A DNA stretch of 64,000 nucleotides from positions 517,243-581,242 of the forward strand of contig JABFGI010000001.1 of NCBI GenBank assembly GCA_013112535.1, written 5' to 3'. Origin of the DNA: Pseudomonadota bacterium. GTDB taxonomy: Bacteria > Pseudomonadota > Gammaproteobacteria > Eutrophobiales > Eutrophobiaceae. Below, piece after piece: positions 57,451 through 64,000 of the stretch. How positions within the stretch are numbered: position 1 is the first letter of the stretch; every line of letters starts with the position of its first letter. The position numbers and the translations under genes are program-made. The notes under the pieces are model-generated. The model had not been told where the DNA came from, did not search any database, and was given only the letters and a program-made list of their open reading frames with translations.

Positions 57451-58479
57451 ATGTCTTTGAAATCAATAATTGCACTTGATGCCATGGGCGGAGATTTTGG
57501 TCCGCCTGAAATAGTACCTGCTGCGCTTTCTATTCTTAATAAGCATAATAATCTATCTCTTATCCTTGTTGGAAAAGAAGATGCGATTGTCGCTCAATTG
57601 AGAAAGCATAACGCAACTGCCCACGAACGCCTCAAAATAATTCATGCACCTGAAGTAGTTGAAATGCATGAAGCACCATCTCACGCATTACGAAATAAAA
57701 AAGAATCTTCTATGCGGTTAGCTATTGAGCAAGTTCGAGATGGAAAGGCAGCAGCCTGTGTCAGTGCCGGCAATACTGGTGCATTAATGGCAACATCTCG
57801 ATTTGTCTTAAAAATGCTTCCTGGAATGGATCGCCCTGCAATTTGTACCATTCTTCCTGGAACAAAAGGACATACCCATGTTCTTGATTTAGGCGCTAAT
57901 GTTGACTCCAGTTCCGAACAATTATTTCAGTTTGCTATTATGGGGGCACAGTTGACCAGTGCTGTTGAAAATAAAGAAAACCCGACCATAGCACTATTAA
58001 ATGTTGGTGAAGAAGATATAAAAGGAAATGATCGGGTAAAACAAGCAGCAAACTTACTGGAAGAAAGTCACCTGAATTATGTCGGCTATGTTGAAGGTAC
58101 TGATTTATATACTGGCGAAGTTGATGTTATTGTTTGTGATGGTTTTGTTGGCAATATTGCGATTAAAGCAAGCGAAGGTCTTGCTGAATTTCTGCGGCAT
58201 CATGCAACCAAACAGTTTAAAAGTAGTATTTATTCTAAAATCGCAGCTTTGGTTGCTATGCCAGTATTAAAAGCGTTAAAACAAAAAATAGATCCCAAAA
58301 ATTATAACGGTGCTTCTTTACTTGGGCTTAGAGGCATTGTCATTAAAAGCCACGGAAGTGCAGACAGAGTATCATTTGCAACAGCGATTGAAGAAGCAAT
58401 TATTGAAGTTGAAAAAAATGTTCCAGAAAGAATTAATGCAAAATTGGAACAATTATTAATTGATAGGCAAAGTCTTTAA
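57451..58479 (+). CDS. plsX: Phosphate acyltransferase PlsX
   Basis: 342 residues. Makes acyl-phosphate from acyl-ACP for phospholipid synthesis. Seen: [20 protein letters not shown] at the start, [32 protein letters not shown], and the [17 protein letters not shown] block. The stop codon overlaps the fabH start (TAATG). Confidence 0.96.
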   Translation: MSLKSIIALDAMGGDFGPPEIVPAALSILNKHNNLSLILVGKEDAIVAQLRKHNATAHERLKIIHAPEVVEMHEAPSHALRNKKESSMRLAIEQVRDGKAAACVSAGNTGALMATSRFVLKMLPGMDRPAICTILPGTKGHTHVLDLGANVDSSSEQLFQFAIMGAQLTSAVENKENPTIALLNVGEEDIKGNDRVKQAANLLEESHLNYVGYVEGTDLYTGEVDVIVCDGFVGNIAIKASEGLAEFLRHHATKQFKSSIYSKIAALVAMPVLKALKQKIDPKNYNGASLLGLRGIVIKSHGSADRVSFATAIEEAIIEVEKNVPERINAKLEQLLIDRQSL

Positions 58480-59444
58480 TGTATTCAAAAATTATCGGTA
58501 CAGGTTCATATTTGCCTGAACGCGTATTATCCAATGCAGAGCTTGAATCAATGGTTGATACAACTGACGAATGGATACGTTCACGTACGGGTATTGAAAA
58601 AAGACATATTGCAGCCGATGGAGAAACAACCTGTGATCTTGCAGAAAAAGCTGCGTTGAAAGCGATCGAATCCTCCGGAAAAAAAGCATCAGATATTGAT
58701 TTAATTATTGTCGCAACAACAACGCCAGATATTATTTTTCCAAGTACTGCCTGCCTTTTGCAACAGCGTTTACATATTCATGGTTGCCCTGCATTTGATA
58801 TACAAGCAGTCTGTACCGGCTTTATTTATGCCATGAGTGTTGCTGATCAATTTATTCGAAACAATACTGCAAAATGTGTATTGGTTGTAGGTGCAGAAAC
58901 TTTATCGCGTATTGTTGACTGGAAAGATAGAGATACCTGTGTACTCTTTGGTGATGGTGCAGGTGCGGTTATTCTTGAAGCCAGTGAGAAACAAGGCATC
59001 TTATCAACACATATTCATGCAGACGGTAAGTATCAACATCTATTAAAGGTTCCTGCAGGAATTTCATCAAATCATGAACAACTTAAAACAGAAAATGCAT
59101 TTATAAAAATGCAGGGCAATGAAGTGTTTAAAGTAGCTGTTAATACTTTAGGTCGCATTGTTGATGAAACCCTGGCTGCGAACTCTATGCAGAAAAAAGA
59201 CATAGACTGGCTGGTACCACATCAAGCGAATACAAGAATTATCTCCGCTACCGCAAAAAAACTGGATATGTCGATGGACCATGTCGTCCTAACAGTTGAT
59301 CAACATGGCAATACTTCTGCGGCATCTGTTCCCCTGGCACTGGATGTTGCTGTAAGAGATGGACGTATCAAGGAAAATGATACGCTGTTATTAGAAGCTT
59401 TTGGTGGTGGTTTCACCTGGGGTTCAGTGTTATTACGTTACTAA
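58479..59444 (+). CDS. fabH: 3-oxoacyl-[ACP] synthase III (FabH)
   Basis: 321 residues. Condenses acetyl-CoA with malonyl-ACP to start fatty acid synthesis. The Cys-His-Asn triad is visible: Cys in [14 protein letters not shown], His in VPHQANTRI, Asn in HGNTSAAS. Normal length; overlaps plsX by one base. Confidence 0.97.
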   Translation: MYSKIIGTGSYLPERVLSNAELESMVDTTDEWIRSRTGIEKRHIAADGETTCDLAEKAALKAIESSGKKASDIDLIIVATTTPDIIFPSTACLLQQRLHIHGCPAFDIQAVCTGFIYAMSVADQFIRNNTAKCVLVVGAETLSRIVDWKDRDTCVLFGDGAGAVILEASEKQGILSTHIHADGKYQHLLKVPAGISSNHEQLKTENAFIKMQGNEVFKVAVNTLGRIVDETLAANSMQKKDIDWLVPHQANTRIISATAKKLDMSMDHVVLTVDQHGNTSAASVPLALDVAVRDGRIKENDTLLLEAFGGGFTWGSVLLRY

Positions 59445-59470
59445 TCTATTAAAACTTTGTTTAATTTATA

Positions 59471-60409
59471 ATGAGTACAGAATCAAAACTAGCCGTTGTT
59501 TTCCCTGGTCAGGGTTCACAATCACTTGGAATGATGAATGGTTTAATTGAAATAAAGCCAGAATTAAAAGAGGTGTTTGCTACTGCCTCCGAACTATTAT
59601 CTTATGATTTGCTGGATGTAATCACATCTGGTCCAGAAGAAAAACTGAATCAAACTGAAGTTACTCAACCTGCATTGCTTGCCACGTCCTATGCAACATG
59701 GCTAATTTTAAAAGAACATTTAAAGTTGAAGCCAACTGTTTTTGCTGGGCATAGTTTAGGAGAATACACTGCATTAGTATGTGCCAATGTTATATCTTTT
59801 GAGGATGCTATTACCCTGGTTGCTGAACGTGGTCGCTGTATGCAAAGAGCCGTACCAGAAGGTGTTGGCGCAATGGCGGCTATTTTAGGACTGGAAAATG
59901 AACAGGTTACACAAGCCTGTACTGATGCCGCGCAAGGTGAAATAGTATCTGCTGCAAATTTTAATTCGCCTGGACAAATCGTCATAGCAGGCAATAATAA
60001 TGCAGTAGTAAGAGCAATTGATTCAGCTAAGGAAATGGGTGCTAAACGGGCAATATTATTACCGGTCAGTGTTCCGTCTCACTGTATGTTAATGAAAGAC
60101 GCAGCTGTTGAATTTGAAACAGCATTAAATAAGGTTTCCCTACATGATGCAGAAATTCCCGTGTTACAAAATGTAGATGCAAAACCGAAGTCATCATCTG
60201 ATGAAATCAGATCAGCCCTGCTTGAACAGCTTTATATGCCGGTGCGTTGGGTCGATAGTGTTAACAATATAAAAGATTCAGGTGTAATAAAAGTAATCGA
60301 ATGTGGTCCGGGCAAAGTACTTTCAGGTCTAATCAAGCGTATAGATAGATCATTTGAAATATTTTCTATTCAAGATAGAGCTTCTCTTGAAAAAGCAGTA
60401 AGCAGTTAA
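59471..60409 (+). CDS. fabD: Malonyl-CoA:ACP transacylase (FabD)
   Basis: 312 residues. Loads malonate on ACP. The nucleophile Ser is in GHSLGEYTALV, the start LAVVFPGQGSQSLGM is typical, and the conserved His sits in VPSHCMLM. Between fabH and fabG in the cluster. Confidence 0.97.
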   Translation: MSTESKLAVVFPGQGSQSLGMMNGLIEIKPELKEVFATASELLSYDLLDVITSGPEEKLNQTEVTQPALLATSYATWLILKEHLKLKPTVFAGHSLGEYTALVCANVISFEDAITLVAERGRCMQRAVPEGVGAMAAILGLENEQVTQACTDAAQGEIVSAANFNSPGQIVIAGNNNAVVRAIDSAKEMGAKRAILLPVSVPSHCMLMKDAAVEFETALNKVSLHDAEIPVLQNVDAKPKSSSDEIRSALLEQLYMPVRWVDSVNNIKDSGVIKVIECGPGKVLSGLIKRIDRSFEIFSIQDRASLEKAVSS

Positions 60410-60425
60410 TAATAGAGTAAAGATT

Positions 60426-61172
60426 ATGACAGACAATTATAAAGACAAAGTTGTTTTAGTAACGGGAGCTAGCAGAGGAATAGGCAAAGCCATTGCAACC
60501 AAGTTTGCAGAGCAGGGTGCTTTTGTCATCGGTACGGCAACAACAGAAATTTCTGCCGATCAAATTACAGCTTATCTTGATTCAGCTGGTCATACAGGCA
60601 AAGGACTTGTCTTAAATATTTCAGATAAAACTTCTGTGGCTCAATTTGAAGACAGACTTAAGGAGTTTAATGCGCCAGGTATTTTAATTAATAATGCCGG
60701 TATTACTCGAGATAATCTTTTAATGCGTATGAAAGATGAAGAATGGGAAGACGTAATGAACACGAACCTCACCGGTATGTATCGTGTCACTAAACTATGT
60801 CTTCGAGCAATGATGAAAGCACGTCAAGGGCGTATTATTAATATTACTTCAGTCGTAGGCTTATCAGGCAATCCTGGACAAACGAATTATTCTGCAACTA
60901 AAGCTGGCATGATCGGTTTTACAAAATCTCTGGCTCGTGAAGTCGGTGCGAGAGGGATAACAGTTAATGCTGTTGCTCCAGGTTTTATAGAAACGGATAT
61001 GACTAATGAATTAAGTGATGAGATTCGTGACTCGATATTAAAGCAAATTACTTTAGGTCGATTAGGTCAGGGAGATGAAGTGGCGGCAGTAGTTGAATTT
61101 CTGGCATCAGATAATGCTGCATACATAACTGGACAAACATTAAGTGTAAATGGCGGGATGTACATGGGATAA
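60426..61172 (+). CDS. fabG: 3-oxoacyl-[ACP] reductase (FabG)
   Basis: 248-residue NADPH-dependent short-chain dehydrogenase. Cofactor motif TGASRGIGKAIA (14-25), NNAGITRDNLLMRM, catalytic Ser in TSVVGLSG and Tyr-x3-Lys in YSATKAG, PGFIETDM. The FabG-specific RDNLLMRM stretch distinguishes it from other family members. Confidence 0.97.
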   Translation: MTDNYKDKVVLVTGASRGIGKAIATKFAEQGAFVIGTATTEISADQITAYLDSAGHTGKGLVLNISDKTSVAQFEDRLKEFNAPGILINNAGITRDNLLMRMKDEEWEDVMNTNLTGMYRVTKLCLRAMMKARQGRIINITSVVGLSGNPGQTNYSATKAGMIGFTKSLAREVGARGITVNAVAPGFIETDMTNELSDEIRDSILKQITLGRLGQGDEVAAVVEFLASDNAAYITGQTLSVNGGMYMG

Positions 61173-61324
61173 TATCTAGAATTTACTTTTTAAATAGTCA
61201 ATAAATTATTGAAATATAAGATAATATAAATTGAACTGTAATCTGACTTGCATCAGGATTTCATTTCACTAAACTTAGCAAACGCAAAATGGCCCATAAG
61301 GTCACAAGGGAGGAATAATCCATC

Positions 61325-61561
61325 ATGAGTAGTGTTGAAGAACGCGTAAAAAAAATCGTTATAGAACAACTGGGCGTTAAAGAAGAAGAGGTCACAAACG
61401 AAGCATCTTTCGTTGATGATTTGGGGGCAGACTCTCTGGATACGGTTGAGTTGGTTATGGCATTGGAAGAAGAATTCAAAACTGAAATTCCGGACGAAGA
61501 AGCTGAGAATATTACTACGGTTAATCAAGCTGTAAGTTACATCAACGCTAATCTTGAATAA
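61325..61561 (+). CDS. acpP: Acyl carrier protein
   Basis: 78 residues. The phosphopantetheine Ser is S37 in the canonical [10 protein letters not shown]. Very acidic four-helix protein. GGGAGGA lies about 10 bases before the ATG, a strong site fitting high expression. A terminator follows, but fabF continues the cluster. Confidence 0.98.
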   Translation: MSSVEERVKKIVIEQLGVKEEEVTNEASFVDDLGADSLDTVELVMALEEEFKTEIPDEEAENITTVNQAVSYINANLE

Positions 61562-61585
61562 GTCATAACATTTTAGAAAATCTAA

Positions 61586-61621
61586 GGCCGCGTCATGATA
61601 CTAATCTGACGCGGCCTTTTT
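61586..61621 (+). terminator. Rho-independent terminator after acpP
   Basis: GGCCGCGTCA pairs with TGACGCGGCC (10 bp), followed by five T. It sits between acpP and fabF and probably trims expression of fabF relative to acpP. Confidence 0.88.
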
Positions 61622-61698
61622 AGGTTATAAAGTAATTTCTACGCATGGATAACTGATAAGTAGAAGCAATAAATTTAAAAATAGGATCATAATTTAAA

Positions 61699-62940
61699 GT
61701 GAGTAAGCGACGTGTTGTTGTTACCGGACTAGGAATGGTGACTCCTCTGGGTAACAATGTTAACGAAACATGGAAAAACATTCTTGCCGGAAAAAGCGGT
61801 ATTGCGGAAATAGAACATTTTGATACAACAGAATTTAGTACTCGTATCGGTGGTTCCATTCGAAACCTGGAATTAGATGATTACATCCCGAGAAAGGATC
61901 AAAAGAAAATGGATCCGTTTATTCATTATGGCCTGGCTGCTGGAATTCAAGCTATAAAAGACTCAGGTATAGAGGTTACTGAAGAAAATGCGACTCGTAT
62001 TGGAGTGGCTATTGGTTCAGGTATTGGCGGCTTACCCGGTATTGAGAAAGGTACTAAAATGTTCGCAAAAGGTGGTCCAAGAAAGATTTCTCCTTTCTTT
62101 GTCCCAAGTAACATCATTAATATGATTTCTGGGCACCTTTCTATCATGTACGGTTTAAAAGGCCCTAACTTTGCTATTGTTACAGCTTGTACAACGGGTA
62201 CTCACAATATCGGAGATGCAGCACGATTAATTGAATATGGTGATGCGGACGTCATGGTTGCCGGAGGTGCAGAAATGGCAACCTCGGAAACAGGTCTTGC
62301 TGGCTTTGCTTCTGCAAAAGCATTATCAAGTAGAAATGATGAGCCTAAGCGCGCGAGTCGTCCCTGGGATAAAGGTCGGGACGGTTTTGTTTTGAGTGAT
62401 GGTGCAGGCGTCATGGTTTTGGAAGAGTACGAACATGCAAAAAAACGCGGCGCCAATATTCTTGCCGAACTTTCCGGTTATGGTATGAGCGGTGATGCTT
62501 ATCATATGACTGCGCCTTCAGAAAACGGCGAAGGTGCCGCATTGTGTATGACTAATGCTTTGAGAAATGGCGGACTTAATATTCATGAAATTGATTATAT
62601 CAACGCACATGGCACATCAACTCCTGCTGGTGATATAGCAGAAACCACTGCCATTAAACGTGTTTTCAAAGACAATGCTAAATCATTGGCTGTAAGTTCG
62701 ACTAAATCGATGATTGGTCATTTGTTAGGTGCGGCAGGCGGTGTTGAAGCGATATTTTCAGTATTGGCAATCCGTGATCAGGTTGCGCCTCCTACAATCA
62801 ATCTTGACGATCCTGATCCTGAATGTGATCTCGATTATGTTCCGCATACTAGTCGTGAGATGAAAATAGATGTCGCACTTTCCAATTCGTTTGGATTTGG
62901 TGGCACTAATGGCTCACTCGTTTTTAAGAAAGTATCCTAA
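61699..62940 (+). CDS. fabF: 3-oxoacyl-[ACP] synthase II (FabF)
   Basis: 413 residues from GTG 61699. Elongating condensing enzyme that sets unsaturated chain length. Cys in [12 protein letters not shown], His in [11 protein letters not shown] and His in [13 protein letters not shown]. Opening [15 protein letters not shown] is typical. Follows acpP after a terminator. Confidence 0.97.
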   Translation: MSKRRVVVTGLGMVTPLGNNVNETWKNILAGKSGIAEIEHFDTTEFSTRIGGSIRNLELDDYIPRKDQKKMDPFIHYGLAAGIQAIKDSGIEVTEENATRIGVAIGSGIGGLPGIEKGTKMFAKGGPRKISPFFVPSNIINMISGHLSIMYGLKGPNFAIVTACTTGTHNIGDAARLIEYGDADVMVAGGAEMATSETGLAGFASAKALSSRNDEPKRASRPWDKGRDGFVLSDGAGVMVLEEYEHAKKRGANILAELSGYGMSGDAYHMTAPSENGEGAALCMTNALRNGGLNIHEIDYINAHGTSTPAGDIAETTAIKRVFKDNAKSLAVSSTKSMIGHLLGAAGGVEAIFSVLAIRDQVAPPTINLDDPDPECDLDYVPHTSREMKIDVALSNSFGFGGTNGSLVFKKVS

Positions 62941-62963
62941 GAATTGTCAGCCATAATAGAAAA

Positions 62964-63800
62964 ATGGCATTACAAACACTCATAAATGGGCAACCTGCAA
63001 ACGAAATTTCTTTTCTTGATCGTGGCTTACAATACGGTGATGGTGTCTTTGAGACGATTACTGTTCAAGATGGTACGCCTCTTTGTTGGGACGAACACAT
63101 TAATCGTTTGCAAACTGGTTGCCAGCGATTAAGTATTCCTTTTTCTAATAAACGACTTTTAAAAGAGGAAATAAGCTCCTTAATAGATTCTATCGAACCT
63201 GGCGTTATTAAAATAATCATTACGCGCGGGCAGGGTGGGCGTGGTTATGCCTTACCCGACAATTCTGAGCCTCACAGGATTATTTCATTGTATCCCTTCC
63301 CGAAGTATCCTGAAGAAAATACTAAACAAGGCATCAATGCTCGAGTCTGTAATTACCGATATGCTAAAAACCCGGTTTTAGCTGGTATTAAACATTTAAA
63401 CCGACTGGAACAAGTTGTGGCTCGTTCAGAATGGAGTGACAGCACGATTGCTGAAGGTATCGTTCTGGATCAGGAAGACAATGTTATCGAAGGCACAATG
63501 AGTAATGTTTTTTGTGTTATTGATAATATTTTATGTACTCCTGACTTATCAAATTGCGGCGTCGAAGGTGTTATCAGGAATAAAATCATAGAACTTTCTC
63601 CAAATTTAAATATTGATGTCGAAATAAAAAAAATAGCACGACAAACATTAGTAGATACAGATGAAGTATTTTTCTGTAATAGCGTGATTGGTGTGTGGCC
63701 GGCAAAAATGATTGATGAAAAACCCTTTTCTGTTGGAGAAAAAACCCGACATATACAACAGTTTTTACAAGAAAATCATTTCATAGCGTCATTATGTTAA
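62964..63800 (+). CDS. pabC: 4-amino-4-deoxychorismate lyase
   Basis: 278-residue fold-type IV PLP enzyme that forms p-aminobenzoate for folate. NGQPANEISFLDRGLQYGDGVFETI is the family start; the PLP Lys is in GIKHLNRLEQVVAR; EGTMSNVFCV follows. Usual place after fabF. Its last codons overlap the mltG start. Confidence 0.94.
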   Translation: MALQTLINGQPANEISFLDRGLQYGDGVFETITVQDGTPLCWDEHINRLQTGCQRLSIPFSNKRLLKEEISSLIDSIEPGVIKIIITRGQGGRGYALPDNSEPHRIISLYPFPKYPEENTKQGINARVCNYRYAKNPVLAGIKHLNRLEQVVARSEWSDSTIAEGIVLDQEDNVIEGTMSNVFCVIDNILCTPDLSNCGVEGVIRNKIIELSPNLNIDVEIKKIARQTLVDTDEVFFCNSVIGVWPAKMIDEKPFSVGEKTRHIQQFLQENHFIASLC

Positions 63801-64000
63801 AACGTGCGATACGTCTTTCAATACTGATACTGTTTTTTTTGCTGGCTACTGGATTTTTACTTTTTCAGGATTACCAGAAGTTTCTGCAAACGCCATTAAA
63901 CATTGAACGAGATTTTGTTTTCACTGTTGAGTCAGGTATGAGTTTTTCTGATTTAAATAAAAAATTGCAATCAGAAAATATAGTAAATAATACCAGATAT
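63794..64000 (+). CDS. mltG: Endolytic transglycosylase MltG, N-terminal part (cut by window edge)
   Basis: Starts at ATG 63794, overlapping the pabC stop (63798-63800). The visible 69 residues have a short cytoplasmic start, one membrane helix (about 8-24), then TPLNIERDFVFTVESGMSFSDLNKKL, the LysM-like opening of MltG (YceG). It ends peptidoglycan chains during growth. The catalytic part lies beyond the right edge. Confidence 0.88.
   Translation, partial: MLKRAIRLSILILFFLLATGFLLFQDYQKFLQTPLNIERDFVFTVESGMSFSDLNKKLQSENIVNNTRY

Overview
This window looks like chromosomal DNA of a non-enteric gammaproteobacterium with an AT-rich genome. It carries ZipA, RseA/RseB/MucD, the rne-rluC divergent pair, the lepA-lepB-DUF4845-rnc-era-recO-pdxJ run, the yceF / yceD-rpmF-plsX-fab cluster, and SMC rather than MukB. 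I see no tRNA, rRNA, CRISPR array, insertion sequence or prophage. The left third is accessory and regulatory; the right two thirds are housekeeping.

Left part (1-13 kb). A truncated GMC oxidoreductase is followed by a quinol-type nitric oxide reductase homologue. Its FeB site reads His-Asn where ordinary NO reductases have His-His, and two quinol-site residues are changed. From memory this is the pattern of NO dismutases (NOD), which make O2 and N2 from NO. Next come a small membrane protein, a PhyH-type 2-oxoglutarate dioxygenase and oxygen-independent HemN. Further on are a PilZ protein, a DUF4124-like protein, a 47-residue ribbon-helix-helix-like protein, a PilW-like lipoprotein, a double-DUF1538 membrane protein with two PII-like proteins, and a Sel1 lipoprotein. 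Three perfect FNR/DNR boxes (TTGAT-N4-ATCAA) precede norB/nod, hemN-phyH and DUF1538-PII-PII. The last two have -10 elements at class II spacing, so low oxygen or nitrogen oxides probably induce this region.

Middle part (13-27 kb). cysK is followed by a free CBS-domain protein; then come a receiver-domain protein, a PAS-GGDEF cyclase, metH behind an SAH riboswitch, and an OFA-family transporter with a small partner. A cobalamin riboswitch leads btuB, a DUF6580 membrane protein and the PduO adenosyltransferase. B12 uptake and activation therefore sit beside the B12-dependent methionine synthase.

Housekeeping part (26-64 kb). On the minus strand run queF, cysZ, dksA, gluQRS and an aspartic protease; DksA carries a long Lys-rich, histone H1-like N-terminal arm. 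Then come smc-zipA-ligA, a GGEEF cyclase, nadB divergent from rpoE-rseA-rseB-mucD-grx, lepA through pdxJ, prfC, rne divergent from rluC-sppA, and the fatty acid synthesis cluster ending in pabC and a truncated mltG. Three genes here (gluQRS, rnc, yceF) have no ATG, GTG or TTG start compatible with a full-length protein. For rnc (ATA) and yceF (ATT) a GGAG lies exactly 7 nt before the proposed start.
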